Part shown: positions 35,649 through 45,219 of the stretch, in pieces
Layout of the letters: the number at the start of each line of letters is the position of its first letter
Position numbering within the stretch: position 1 is the first letter of the stretch
DNA from: Bacillus sp. DTU_2020_1000418_1_SI_GHA_SEK_038
Lineage (GTDB): Bacteria > Bacillota > Bacilli > Bacillales > Cytobacillaceae
NCBI RefSeq assembly: GCF_032341175.1
Contig: NZ_CP135435.1
Coordinates: 2,170,001-2,234,000, forward strand
Direction of reading: 5' to 3'
Length of the DNA: 64,000 nt
Program-made: the position numbers and the translations under genes
The notes under the pieces: generated by a model
What the model was told of the DNA's origin: nothing
Seen by the model: only the letters and a program-made list of their open reading frames with translations
Databases searched by the model: none

Positions 35649-36629
35649 ATGAATGTTAAGCAATTTATTAAGCAGCACCGCGAAAATTGGCAGCAGCTTG
35701 AACAAATGGCATCGGCTATGCAGAAAAGAAAAAGAAAGATAACGGGTCCAGAAATAAATCAATTTTACCGACTTTATCAAAAGGCTGCTCAGAATTTATC
35801 ATACAGTCAAACCTATTTCCCTAATGAGAACGTAACCCCATATTTAAATGCTCTCGTTTCAAAATCACACAATGTATTGTATAAAAATCAAATGACAAGC
35901 ATGAAACAAATCCGTTATTTTTTCCGGACGAAATTTATCGGTTTATTAATTGAGCAATGGAAATTTATTATTGCCGCCATGATCCTTTTTACCCTCGGTG
36001 GGATAGGCAGCTTTTTTTCAGTAATTGATGACCCGCTGCATATTTACTCCATCCTGCCAGCAGATATGGCACAAGGAGTGGATCCTGAAAAACTAGGCAG
36101 CAGTGATGGTGCGGTTGATTCCTCATTCATGTCAGCCGCTATTATGACGAATAATATTCAGGTAGCGATTTTAGCTTTTACCGGTGGAGTCACCTTTGGG
36201 ATATTAACGATTTATTTATTAATTTATAATGGGATCCTTGTTGGCGCACTTGCTGCCCTTTTCTGGCATCATGGGAAGTCCTATGACTTTTGGGCGTACA
36301 TCGTCCCTCATGGAATGATTGAGCTTACTGCCATATTTATTGCTGGTGGTGCTGGATTATTAATGGGCTATAAGCTGTTCGTTCCTGGAAATTTCTCGAG
36401 AGGCTTTCAATTAAAGCAGCAAGCCAGCCGCTCTGTTCAATTATTACTCGGAACCATACCGTTATTTGTCATTGCTGGAGTCATCGAAGGCTTTATCACA
36501 CCTGCAGCGATCTCATTAGAAGCAAAGTATTTAGTTGCTATCATTACGGTTATTGGTTTAAGCCTTTATATTGCAATTGGTAAGCTATCATTAATGAAAA
36601 AACAAGCTATAATAAATTCCGATTCATAA
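35649..36629 (+). CDS. DUF95/SpoIIM-family membrane protein
   Basis: A 326-aa protein with a cytoplasmic helical N-terminus (about 1-105) and five or six membrane segments. The family segments TNNIQVAILAFTGGVTFG, YNGILVGALAALF and PHGMIELTAIFIAGGAGLLMGYKL are present. It belongs to the DUF95 family with sporulation protein SpoIIM, but it is longer and sits with RDD and MoxR/DUF58 genes, so it is probably the vegetative paralog. Its 3' end overlaps the convergent DUF58 gene by 23 bp. Confidence 0.82.
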   Translation: MNVKQFIKQHRENWQQLEQMASAMQKRKRKITGPEINQFYRLYQKAAQNLSYSQTYFPNENVTPYLNALVSKSHNVLYKNQMTSMKQIRYFFRTKFIGLLIEQWKFIIAAMILFTLGGIGSFFSVIDDPLHIYSILPADMAQGVDPEKLGSSDGAVDSSFMSAAIMTNNIQVAILAFTGGVTFGILTIYLLIYNGILVGALAALFWHHGKSYDFWAYIVPHGMIELTAIFIAGGAGLLMGYKLFVPGNFSRGFQLKQQASRSVQLLLGTIPLFVIAGVIEGFITPAAISLEAKYLVAIITVIGLSLYIAIGKLSLMKKQAIINSDS

Positions 36630-37965
36630 TATCTATGTAATGAGAAACGGCTGTAACTGCTAGTTTTTCCTCTACGGCCTCTGCCATTAAGAGGCCTTGT
36701 TTTTCCCATTTAAGCTTTTCTCTTTTCTTAATGAGCATTTGCTGCTGGGCGATACTCTTTATCATTGCTTTTTGTATTTGGTCGGGCTTTGTATTGATTG
36801 TTTTTAATAAGGTCACATCTTCTAGGCCAATCATTAAAAACAAATGCCGTTGTCTAAGCCGTTTTAAATAGGTAAGGGCTGTTTCCTCGTGAAGGAAAGT
36901 TGCTACATCACTAAACAAGAAAAGAAGGCTGCGTTTTTTCTGCATCGTTTCTAAATATTGCAGGACAGCAGCATAATTTGATTCGGCAGCATCCACTTCA
37001 ACATTATAAATGGCCTTAAGAATCGTCTGCAAATGAGCCATCCCCTTAGCTGGAGGAACAAATACTTTCACTTCCTTGGAAAAAGCCAGGACAGATACAT
37101 GATCCCCTTTTTGCAGAGCAGCTGCTGCTACTGTCAGTGCTGCTTCTAACGATCTTTCAAGCCGATTTCCCTTTTCCAGCTCTGCACCCATCATTCGCCC
37201 GCAATCAATTAATAACGTCACATACTTTCCATGCTCTGGTTCATATTCATTTGTCATCAATTCGCGAAGCTTCGCTGTTTGCCGCCAGTTAATTTTCCTC
37301 GGATCATCCCCTATAACATAGCTGCGAATTTTGGCAAAATCCCCTGCACCACTATGACGCATGCGGATATTTACACCTTCGTAAATTAAATACGCTTGAG
37401 CATTTTCTAAATATTGCTTCGTCTCCGATAAATCGGGAATGACTTTAATAGAATCATATAATTCAACCGTCATCTGCTTTTCCCAAAAGCCTAAGAAACT
37501 GGTGTAGCGAAAATAAAGCTTTTTCACCTCATATTTTCCTCTCACACTTGCTTTCGTTTCATATGAGTATATGGTGGCAGATTCCTTCCTAACCCTCCCT
37601 CTAAACGGAAAAGGGCGATGAAATGATTGCGGAATTCCATCAATGATTCGAAAATTAAAGGATTGCAGTGAATTGTTATTAATCTCGATTTGAATGGAAT
37701 AAAACTTCCCTCTTTCCATATCCTCAGGAATAATACGTTTAAGCGTTATCAGGTTTTTATTTGGTGATAACAGTAAATCTAGAAGACTGGCAGCAAAAAC
37801 AAATATATTAATAATAATTACAAATTGCCATGAGATATCCATAGCAGTTCCCACCATTAAAACGATGGAAAGAACAAAGAAAATGATTAATAATTTCTTT
37901 GTTGGCAATATCCCTCTATCTTGGAACAGGAATCGACCCCACAAGCTCTTCAATGATTTGGTCAA
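36607..37965 (-). CDS. DUF58-domain protein
   Basis: A 452-aa protein. Two membrane segments lie near the N-terminus (about 25-65), then a beta-rich domain and the DUF58 core with GDDPRKINWRQTAKLRELMTNEYEPE and a vWA-like Rossmann fold (YVTLLIDCGRMMG, VSVLAFSKEV, SLLFLFSDVA). Such proteins work with MoxR AAA+ ATPases. The frame starts at TTG, inside the end of the moxR-like gene (50-bp overlap), with GGAG before it. A TTG further in (before PTKKLL) is also possible. Confidence 0.8.
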   Translation of the reverse strand: MTKSLKSLWGRFLFQDRGILPTKKLLIIFFVLSIVLMVGTAMDISWQFVIIINIFVFAASLLDLLLSPNKNLITLKRIIPEDMERGKFYSIQIEINNNSLQSFNFRIIDGIPQSFHRPFPFRGRVRKESATIYSYETKASVRGKYEVKKLYFRYTSFLGFWEKQMTVELYDSIKVIPDLSETKQYLENAQAYLIYEGVNIRMRHSGAGDFAKIRSYVIGDDPRKINWRQTAKLRELMTNEYEPEHGKYVTLLIDCGRMMGAELEKGNRLERSLEAALTVAAAALQKGDHVSVLAFSKEVKVFVPPAKGMAHLQTILKAIYNVEVDAAESNYAAVLQYLETMQKKRSLLFLFSDVATFLHEETALTYLKRLRQRHLFLMIGLEDVTLLKTINTKPDQIQKAMIKSIAQQQMLIKKREKLKWEKQGLLMAEAVEEKLAVTAVSHYIDIMNRNLL

Positions 37966-38845
37966 CGGTCACTCCCTCCAATTCTATATGTGGAGATAAC
38001 TGAATTCGATGTCTTAACGCTGATTTTGCAACGATTTTTATATCATCTGGTGTGACATAGTCCCTACCAGCAAGATATGACCAGCTTTTCGCTGCTTTCC
38101 CAATGGAAATGGCTGCTCTCGTACTTGCCCCAAAACGAATAGACTCTGATTCACGTGTTTTTCGAACGATTTGCATGATATAGTCTAATACCCCTTCTCC
38201 AATTGTAGCTTTCTGAATTTCCTTTTTTATCGAAAGAAAACTGTTCATATCAAGTAATGGAGTAACTAAACTACTGTCAAAGCTGTTTTCAATAACCTGC
38301 TTTAAAACATTTTTCTCTTCTTCAAAATCTGGGAAGTCAATTTGAAGCTTAAATAAGAATCGATCCTGCTGTGCCTCTGGCAATGGATAGGTTCCTTCAA
38401 ATTCAATCGGGTTTTGCGTTGCCACTACAAAAAAGACATCGGGCAGCTGATACGTTTCCCCTTGAATGGTTACTTGCTTTTCTTCCATTGCTTCTAGAAG
38501 TGCTGCTTGCGTCTTCGCAGGTGTCCGGTTTATTTCATCTGCTAATAGAATATTCGTAAATACAGGACCTTTTAATGTTTGGAATGTGCTGTCTTTCATG
38601 TTGTAAATGGTGCTTCCTGTTATATCACTAGGCAGAAGATCTGGAGTAAATTGAATTCGGTTAAAGTTGCCGCCAAGCAGGTTGGCAAGAGTTCGTACCA
38701 TTTGTGTTTTACCAGTTCCAGGAACCCCTTCTAACAGTACATGGCCTCCTGCTAAAATGGCTGATAGTAGAAGCCGAAGATTTAATCTCTGTCCTAAAAT
38801 ACGCTCTTCATATTTATCTAATAAGGCTGATAATTCCGTCCTCAT
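37916..38845 (-). CDS. MoxR-family AAA+ ATPase
   Basis: A 309-aa ATPase. Walker A is GVPGTGKTQ (about 40-48), Walker B LLADEINR (about 99-106), sensor 1 FFVVATQNPIE, and arginine finger region LPEAQQDRFLF. MoxR proteins act as chaperones that load or assemble protein complexes, typically with a DUF58/vWA partner, as here. The start overlaps the end of the DUF4350 gene by ATGA. Confidence 0.88.
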   Translation of the reverse strand: MRTELSALLDKYEERILGQRLNLRLLLSAILAGGHVLLEGVPGTGKTQMVRTLANLLGGNFNRIQFTPDLLPSDITGSTIYNMKDSTFQTLKGPVFTNILLADEINRTPAKTQAALLEAMEEKQVTIQGETYQLPDVFFVVATQNPIEFEGTYPLPEAQQDRFLFKLQIDFPDFEEEKNVLKQVIENSFDSSLVTPLLDMNSFLSIKKEIQKATIGEGVLDYIMQIVRKTRESESIRFGASTRAAISIGKAAKSWSYLAGRDYVTPDDIKIVAKSALRHRIQLSPHIELEGVTVDQIIEELVGSIPVPR

Positions 38846-39981
38846 CTTTCTTCCACCTCTTTCTTTAAACGATCAAGTTTTCTCGACCAAAGCAAGTATT
38901 CCTGCTTGTTAATTTTTTCATTGGCTAAAATAGTGGATAAACCTAACAGAAAAGATTGAATTTCCTTCTGCGGCATATTTATCCGTTTTCGTACTAGAAC
39001 ATCTGAGAGGTCCACCCATTGTTTACCATAAGGAATACCCCATCTTTCCTGCATGAGAAGCTTCACATAATCTGCCTGTATTAATAATGAATCACGGTAT
39101 CTCCGGCCGCGAATATACCAAGCTGATAAAGCCTGAAGGCTCTCATCGCTAAATCTAACCGTTTCTTCTCTTGGAGTATCGATTGGCCCGAACCGCTTTC
39201 CTTTGTGCCAAAGAAACAGAACAGCAATGATTATCCCTTGCAGCATCAGCATCAAGAACCATTTTGGATATAAGGCTGACATCTTTGCTGCGTTCTCCCC
39301 GCCGTGTATGTATTCATCAAATAATATCGTATATGCTTCCTCCTCAGTTAAGAGAGCTGATAGGAGTGAAAGATGATCATAGTCTAATATTTTCCCATTT
39401 GCCATCCACTCTGGAGCAATGGAAACGATTAATTGCCCCTTGCCAAAAAAACGTTTTACAGCGACTGTACCCTCTTGATCAGACAATAAAATTTCATCCA
39501 GCTCATTTGTTTGCAGACGTACAGTTGAGCTTATTTCCGCTCGAAATATATTCCCATCAAGGCTGTAAACATCAGTTACACCATCAGAAGCGGCTTCCCC
39601 GCTAATTGGGGCAGTTGTCAAATCAAACATCCCTTTAGGATTCATTTTAAATAATAGAATTGTATGACCTGCTTCCATAAAGTCGATGTAAGCTTCCATT
39701 TCTTCATCTTTTGGGAAGAAATATGGTTCTGCCATTATTAGTAGTTGATTTTTCTCACCATTACTTAAAAGATTAGGAGCATGGGACCATTTCTTCACTT
39801 TCTTTTCCTTGGTTAAATACGTATAAAAAGCCTTTACACCTGTTGGAGAGGGCGATTCCGTTACATAATTTGGATAATGCTTAGGCTCTGGAGAAAAAGA
39901 GAAAAAACTAATCATCATAAATAAGATTAGTAGTACGAGCAGATAAATCCATGCTCGTCCTTTTGAAGTAGATTTCAACAA
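38842..39981 (-). CDS. DUF4350-domain membrane protein
   Basis: A 379-aa protein. One N-terminal membrane segment (about 11-27), an extracytoplasmic alpha/beta domain of roughly 220 residues (SPTGVKAFYTYLTKE, LLIMAEPYFFP, GHTILLFKMNP), a second segment (about 240-258) and a cytoplasmic helical tail. This is the DUF4350 layout seen between DUF4129 and MoxR genes. Function unknown. Confidence 0.78.
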   Translation of the reverse strand: MLKSTSKGRAWIYLLVLLILFMMISFFSFSPEPKHYPNYVTESPSPTGVKAFYTYLTKEKKVKKWSHAPNLLSNGEKNQLLIMAEPYFFPKDEEMEAYIDFMEAGHTILLFKMNPKGMFDLTTAPISGEAASDGVTDVYSLDGNIFRAEISSTVRLQTNELDEILLSDQEGTVAVKRFFGKGQLIVSIAPEWMANGKILDYDHLSLLSALLTEEEAYTILFDEYIHGGENAAKMSALYPKWFLMLMLQGIIIAVLFLWHKGKRFGPIDTPREETVRFSDESLQALSAWYIRGRRYRDSLLIQADYVKLLMQERWGIPYGKQWVDLSDVLVRKRINMPQKEIQSFLLGLSTILANEKINKQEYLLWSRKLDRLKKEVEER

Positions 39982-39995
39982 GTTGACATTCCTCC

Positions 39996-40637
39996 TTATC
40001 CCTCAAGCTTAGCAATTGGTTCCTGCAGCCAAAACATGGCTTCATTGCAAAACTGATCGTATTCTACTTTCGTAATTTCACGCTCACCGTATGTGGCTTC
40101 GTCAAATAAATGGGCAAGATGATAAAAATTTTCAGCCCAGCTAGGATTTATTTTCTGGAGCTCATCATAATACTCCCAGTTCGTTTTCCAAATCCTTGCC
40201 TCCAGCCACTCCTTCTCGTGTAAATAAAGAAGCAGAGCTAAAAACATATGCCGGGTTGATAATGTATAATCCCCTAAAGCCTCAAGTTTCCTAGCTTCTA
40301 ATAAATGCTCCTGAAACGTCCAATTCAATTCCTGCATTGATTGGAGGGGCTTTTGGTCACGAAGCATTCGATTTCGTTTCATATTTCGGGCAACTAAAAA
40401 TACAGCGATACTGAGCAGAACAACAACGATGATAAGAATAATAATTAAAATTAATCCTGATGCACCGCTAGTTGATTCAATTGAAGGAAAAAGTTTAGAG
40501 AGTTGCTCTGCAATCCATTTTTTCGCTTCTTCCCACCAAATCTCTATCATACTTTTAGAATCGTTATAATAAACTCGATATTCCTTGCCATCTAATATTC
40601 GCTGAAGCTCATCCTTTGCCTTGTTCGTCTCCAACAT
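39996..40637 (-). CDS. DUF4129-domain membrane protein
   Basis: A 213-aa protein with one membrane segment (about 62-84, SGLILIIILIIVVVLLSIAVF) and a C-terminal DUF4129 domain with EARKLEALGDYTLSTRHMFLALLLYL and KTNWEYY. Its place in front of DUF4350, MoxR and DUF58 is the usual one. An alternative TTG start one codon upstream is possible. Confidence 0.78.
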   Translation of the reverse strand: MLETNKAKDELQRILDGKEYRVYYNDSKSMIEIWWEEAKKWIAEQLSKLFPSIESTSGASGLILIIILIIVVVLLSIAVFLVARNMKRNRMLRDQKPLQSMQELNWTFQEHLLEARKLEALGDYTLSTRHMFLALLLYLHEKEWLEARIWKTNWEYYDELQKINPSWAENFYHLAHLFDEATYGEREITKVEYDQFCNEAMFWLQEPIAKLEG

Positions 40638-40664
40638 CAATGATCACCTAACTTAAATAGGTTA

Positions 40665-41570
40665 TTAATATTTATGATAGTCATCAATCATTTCCTTTAG
40701 GTCGTCTGCATCATGCCTAATTTTTAAATCAAGATACATCACTCCATAGCCTACTGATAGAATCATAGTAGTAAATAAAGTGACCAAATTTGAAATGATT
40801 GACAGCAATACACTGTAGCCTAGGAATATACTAAACGTCATTTCAACTGCAAAACTAATGCTTGAAATAATTAAAAAGAATAAAAGATATAGCCCCATTA
40901 AAATCCATGTTCGATTTTTCGTAAGTCTCCAGCTATTTGAAAATCCAGGAGATTCCCAATCTAACACAACAGAACCAAAATAAAAGCTCCATCTGGTTAA
41001 TAAGTAGCCAATCCCGATTGCACAGGCTAAAAAGAGAATGATGGCCAATAGGATTCCGATTGCCGGATGTACGATCGATCCGATGAATCCAGTTATACTT
41101 ACGAAGAAAATTGGTACAATCACCAATCCAAATGTTATTAAACCAAATAAAATACTGCTGCCAATCATTGGCCAGAATCTGGAAAAGGCTTTTTTAATAA
41201 CAGATCCAACTGTATATTCTTCATTTTTTCGAATATGGTTGATGGCGAAAAGAATCGCTCCCTCTGCAACCGGAAATAATAGAAAACTAATGAACCCAAC
41301 AAGGATTAATCCAAAACCTGATCCGATACTATTTACGGATGATTCTGTTTCAAGACCGGATAGAATTTGTTCATACCAAGTACCCCCGCTGCCTAATTCT
41401 CTAAAGAAGTTTACTCCAGATAACAGTTGAATAATCGCTTGAAGCAAGTAAACCGGTCCCATTAAAATAAGTAATATCATAAAAAAATCTTTAAACCTAT
41501 TTTTACTTAAACTAAAGGTGTGATCTAATATTTCACTGAAACCTTTTGGCTTGTTAAATTTTGCATTCAA
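40665..41570 (-). CDS. Multispanning membrane protein (GPDPase membrane domain/DUF7544-like)
   Basis: A 301-aa protein with about six membrane segments. The opening KPKGFSEILDHTFSLSKNRFKDFF matches the N-terminus of proteins annotated as glycerophosphodiester phosphodiesterase membrane domain, without the catalytic domain. It heads the minus-strand operon that continues into DUF4129, DUF4350, MoxR and DUF58. Function unknown. Confidence 0.72.
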   Translation of the reverse strand: MNAKFNKPKGFSEILDHTFSLSKNRFKDFFMILLILMGPVYLLQAIIQLLSGVNFFRELGSGGTWYEQILSGLETESSVNSIGSGFGLILVGFISFLLFPVAEGAILFAINHIRKNEEYTVGSVIKKAFSRFWPMIGSSILFGLITFGLVIVPIFFVSITGFIGSIVHPAIGILLAIILFLACAIGIGYLLTRWSFYFGSVVLDWESPGFSNSWRLTKNRTWILMGLYLLFFLIISSISFAVEMTFSIFLGYSVLLSIISNLVTLFTTMILSVGYGVMYLDLKIRHDADDLKEMIDDYHKY

Positions 41571-41682
41571 TGTTAATACTCCTCCTGCCCTTGAAAAACT
41601 AAATGGTAATATTGCCTATTTTATCATTATTCTGGCTTAACTTGAGTAAAAAATTGTAAAAAAGTATAATTTGTCATGTTTA

Positions 41683-43563
41683 TTAGGAATATTTCCCCTT
41701 ATAATGTGCTAATGCCAGCAGTGGGAAAATATAGCGGTAGCTGTGGTAGTGAAGATAAAAGTCTCCTGCCATTCCTTGGCCCTTTGGGTAATCAGTTGTC
41801 CAGTCATCTTTATTAAGGTTATCTAAAATAAATTGTATCCCAGACTCTATTTCCTTAGTTGGCTGGTCATATGCCGAAATTAATGCATCTAAGGCCCAAG
41901 CAGTATGCGTTAACGTACTTGCCTTTAAAGGAACGTAACTTTTATCACTATCACTTTTACAAGACTCTCCCCAGCCGCCATCCGGATTTTGGACTACCTT
42001 CAACCAATTGACCGCTTTTGCAATAGTTCGATGTCCGGGAAAAACTCCAGCTGCTCTAAGCCCTGTAATAGCGCCCCACGTTCCATAAATATAGCAAATT
42101 CCCCATCTTCCATACCAGGAGCCATTCTCTTCTTGGCTATTAGTCAGCCAGTTAATTCCCCTTTGGATAGGAGAATATTTCTTTGGTAGATTTGTATAGT
42201 TTCCGAGAAATTCTAGAGTTCTCCCTGTCAAATCTGCAGAAGAAGGGTCAGTCAGGAGAAACTCTGCTTTTTCAATTGGCAATAGCTGCAGTAACTTGCT
42301 GTTTGTGTTTTTTTCAAAAGCGGGCCACCCACCATCGTTATTTTGCATAGATAATACCCATGACACTCCTTTTTCCCAGGGCGGACGGTAACTCGGATTC
42401 GTCATAGCGATTCTTGCAATCGATCTTAATGAAGAGGTAGTATCATCTACATCTGGGTGGATAGTATTCATATCAGCAAAACCCCAACCTCCAGGAAGTG
42501 CACCTGGATTATTAATGATCCAGTCCCCATATTTATAATGCTGTCTTTTCAGCAAGTAATGGTTTGCTCTTATCACCATTCCATCTTTAACAGAAACCCC
42601 AGCTTCCTGCAAAGCATAATTGATTAATGAAGTATTCCACACGGTTGCAGTTGTGTATTGCATATGGGGAAATCCCTTAATTTCACATTTCATTCTCATT
42701 AAGCCATTGATTGCGTTTGTAATTAATGAATCTTTTTTTGAAACCCCAAGAGACAGTAACGCGAAAATCATCAGAAATGTAGAGCTAAAATAACCATAAA
42801 GGGTTCCGTCTGGCTCAATTCGATGAAGCATAAATTGCTTCGTCTGTTCTGTTGCCAGTTTATGAATTTGGCTTGGCAATCCTATTAAACTTTTTATCCC
42901 TTTTTCAATGGTTGAGAAAATAGAACGCCATTCATCCCATTCACTTTCAAACTCTGATCCTCTCTGTATGAATAAACTTGATAAATCGGGACTGCTGCTT
43001 GATTTAAGCTGAAACTTTCGATCTGCAAGAATCATGATCGGGGCGAGATTTACCTTTCCATATTCCGAAAAACTATAGAAATTTATTGGGAAGGAAATCG
43101 GGAGTAAAATCATTTCTAATGGAATAGGGAAAAACCTTGGCCACTTTATTTGCCCTGTTATGGCCAGCATGATTTTTGTAAACATATGCGCTTTATCTAT
43201 GCCGCCTTTTTTCAAAGTAAATCTTTTGGCAGCCTTTAATCTATTGTCCTCTTTCTGATAATAACCAGAGTATAGCAGCGCATAATAAGCTTCTACAGTG
43301 GCAGTAAGATTCCCCTCTCCTTCATCATAAAACAGCTTCCATGCCCCGTTCCCTTCTTGTCTGCTTAAAATCCTCTTCGTCAGATCCAAAATTAACTTTT
43401 CATCATTTATTTCTAATGTCCTTAATAAAATAATCATATAGCAATCTGTGGAAATGCCTGTTTCAAAAGGATAATCCCAGCTGCCATTGGGGTTTTGGTC
43501 TTTTCTTAGCACCTCTATAAGATTATTAATTCCATCCAAAATGGCATTTTTCATCAATCTCAT
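41683..43563 (-). CDS. sqhC: Sporulenol synthase (squalene-hopene cyclase family)
   Basis: A 626-aa terpene cyclase closely similar in length and sequence pattern to B. subtilis SqhC. The catalytic DxDD motif is PDVDD (about 377-381), in a GGWGFADMNTIHPDVDD context. Many QW repeats occur (QNNDGGW, QEENGSW, QNPDGGW, QNPNGSW), and GSWYGRWGICYIYGTWGA near 485 is family-typical. SqhC cyclises tetraprenyl-beta-curcumene to sporulenol, a C35 terpenol of spores. No hopanoid genes accompany it. The start has GGGGAG four bases upstream. It is divergent from a DUF2515 gene, as in related genomes. Confidence 0.9.
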   Translation of the reverse strand: MRLMKNAILDGINNLIEVLRKDQNPNGSWDYPFETGISTDCYMIILLRTLEINDEKLILDLTKRILSRQEGNGAWKLFYDEGEGNLTATVEAYYALLYSGYYQKEDNRLKAAKRFTLKKGGIDKAHMFTKIMLAITGQIKWPRFFPIPLEMILLPISFPINFYSFSEYGKVNLAPIMILADRKFQLKSSSSPDLSSLFIQRGSEFESEWDEWRSIFSTIEKGIKSLIGLPSQIHKLATEQTKQFMLHRIEPDGTLYGYFSSTFLMIFALLSLGVSKKDSLITNAINGLMRMKCEIKGFPHMQYTTATVWNTSLINYALQEAGVSVKDGMVIRANHYLLKRQHYKYGDWIINNPGALPGGWGFADMNTIHPDVDDTTSSLRSIARIAMTNPSYRPPWEKGVSWVLSMQNNDGGWPAFEKNTNSKLLQLLPIEKAEFLLTDPSSADLTGRTLEFLGNYTNLPKKYSPIQRGINWLTNSQEENGSWYGRWGICYIYGTWGAITGLRAAGVFPGHRTIAKAVNWLKVVQNPDGGWGESCKSDSDKSYVPLKASTLTHTAWALDALISAYDQPTKEIESGIQFILDNLNKDDWTTDYPKGQGMAGDFYLHYHSYRYIFPLLALAHYKGKYS

Positions 43564-43631
43564 TCATCTCCCCTGCAAAATGCGTCATACAAATACATAT
43601 TCATCTCAGAACCGGAGAATTCTTTGAGAAG

Positions 43632-44786
43632 GTGATTATCATCTTAAGTAAAATATTTCAACAAAACAAACCGCCGCTTCCCGAATCTCTATTAAACATA
43701 AAGAAAGCATTAAAGAAAAAAGCCGGCGCTCCAAATGATAAAATAGAACCCACTCCTGACGAGAAATCTCTAATTCAGCGAATATATGATAGGACAAGTC
43801 TATTAAATAAAAATAATATCACTCGAACAAAAGCTTATTTAGATTTCTATAATCGCTTTCCTGAGATTCACTGGGCCTTTTTAGCTCATATGGTATCTCG
43901 AAATGGCGGTTGGAATATGACAGACTTAAAAGGCAGCTTCCTTGCTAGACTGCTTACTAAAAAAGAAGCAGCCTCCTTTTTTGCCTTTTTAGAAAGAGGA
44001 AATTGGCTGATTTTTCAAGATGCATTCCCGCAATTTTTAATCTATGAAGAAAGTTTAAAAGGTGGAAAAAACTTATTTCACCTATTGCCTCATCTACATA
44101 TATCCTCGTTCATGGAACCTATTTGGAATCATTTTTTGTATCATCACGATCCATATATTCTTACTATGGCACTAGTTATTAATGAACAAAGCTATCTAGA
44201 AGAAAGGGTGCTTAAACATCCCGCTTTCAAAAAGAATGTCTTTAATACATTAGAATTTATGCTGCAGGATTTCCTTTCAATGAATCATATTCTTTTCCCA
44301 TATATAGAAAATGGCAAATTGAAGCTGATCGGTCAGACGCTGCATCATTTTGAAATCTTGCATGAACGGATCTTGTTAGGAAAAAGATTGTATGCAGTTC
44401 TGTTCGGTAATAATGAGCGATATTTATTAGTGAAGAAATGGGCGGATGAACATCCACATACCGGCTCCCGAAAGGATTATTGGCCGCAAATGTTTAACGA
44501 TATCAATGAAGGAGTCCCAGGAACGTTGCTCAATCCTAGTATTAAATTTTGCAAGCTCGCTCCGGGTGCATCTAAATTGTATAGTCCGAGTCTTGAATTT
44601 GCCTGGGAAAATAAAGTACATCAGCCAGCTGAACCGGGGGACTGGTTTAAGGATTGGAGGGTGGTTCAATACTTGACCGCAACAAATGAAAACGTTGATG
44701 AGGAGATTAAAAATGACTATTGCAAAACACTTGAAAGGCTTGAGCTCGCAGCAATTACAAAAAAGGCCATTTTTCTACGAGATTAA
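43632..44786 (+). CDS. DUF2515 protein (YppC-like)
   Basis: A 384-aa protein with the features of the DUF2515 family: NITRTKAYLDFYNRFPEIHW (about 58-77), MVSRNGGWNMTDLKG and WPQMFNDINEG. There are no membrane segments. The start is unclear: the only plausible in-frame start is a GTG at 43632 that itself lies inside the AGAAGGTGAT ribosome site; no in-frame ATG exists upstream. It is divergent from sqhC, a common pairing in Bacillus. Function unknown. Confidence 0.72.
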   Translation: MIIILSKIFQQNKPPLPESLLNIKKALKKKAGAPNDKIEPTPDEKSLIQRIYDRTSLLNKNNITRTKAYLDFYNRFPEIHWAFLAHMVSRNGGWNMTDLKGSFLARLLTKKEAASFFAFLERGNWLIFQDAFPQFLIYEESLKGGKNLFHLLPHLHISSFMEPIWNHFLYHHDPYILTMALVINEQSYLEERVLKHPAFKKNVFNTLEFMLQDFLSMNHILFPYIENGKLKLIGQTLHHFEILHERILLGKRLYAVLFGNNERYLLVKKWADEHPHTGSRKDYWPQMFNDINEGVPGTLLNPSIKFCKLAPGASKLYSPSLEFAWENKVHQPAEPGDWFKDWRVVQYLTATNENVDEEIKNDYCKTLERLELAAITKKAIFLRD

Positions 44787-45162
44787 AAAGATGGTTCCTG
44801 CGATTCTTCTTGCATCATTAATTGGGACGCATCTGGATCTATTTTTTGTTGGTATGGGCGTATATTCATTTCCAAAAAGATGGCTGCCTGAAGTTTTCTC
44901 CATTAATATTGTGTTTACTCTAATTGCATTGCCTTTGTTAGTGTCTGTTTATTTATTTTTAATGAAAAGGATAAATGTTTGGAAAAAAGCAGGTCTTATT
45001 TTTGTAATTAGCCTATTTGCAGCTTGCGCTGAAAAGTTTGCAGAGGAAATGGGTTTTTTCATCCATGAAGTTTCTTGGAAGCACTCGTATTCTTTTTGCG
45101 GATATATAGTTTTTCTAATTTGTGTTTACATATTTAATCGAATTAACTTTTTGTCAGTCTAA
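44713..45162 (+). CDS. CBO0543-type membrane protein
   Basis: A 149-aa protein starting at the ATG at 44713 (GAGGAG seven bases upstream), inside the last 74 bases of the DUF2515 gene. Four membrane segments follow a basic N-terminus. The motifs FPKRWLPEVFSINIVFTLIALP and GFFIHEVSWKHSYSFCGY match CBO0543-like Firmicute membrane proteins. Function unknown. Confidence 0.6.
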   Translation: MTIAKHLKGLSSQQLQKRPFFYEIKKMVPAILLASLIGTHLDLFFVGMGVYSFPKRWLPEVFSINIVFTLIALPLLVSVYLFLMKRINVWKKAGLIFVISLFAACAEKFAEEMGFFIHEVSWKHSYSFCGYIVFLICVYIFNRINFLSV

Positions 45163-45178
45163 CGCTGAAAAAAATCAA

Positions 45179-45210
45179 AAGCAGCCGTGTATATAATCGG
45201 CTGCTTCTTT
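45179..45210. terminator. Terminator between CBO0543-type and rhodanese genes
   Basis: GCAGCCG (45181-45187) pairs with CGGCTGC (45198-45204) around a 10-base loop, followed by TTCTTT. It separates convergent genes. Confidence 0.7.
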
Positions 45211-45219
45211 AGTGTGGGT

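Noticed and set aside
35649..36629. Calling the DUF95 protein the sporulation protein SpoIIM
   Set aside because: It is about 110 residues longer than B. subtilis SpoIIM and sits with RDD and MoxR/DUF58 genes, so a vegetative paralog is more likely.
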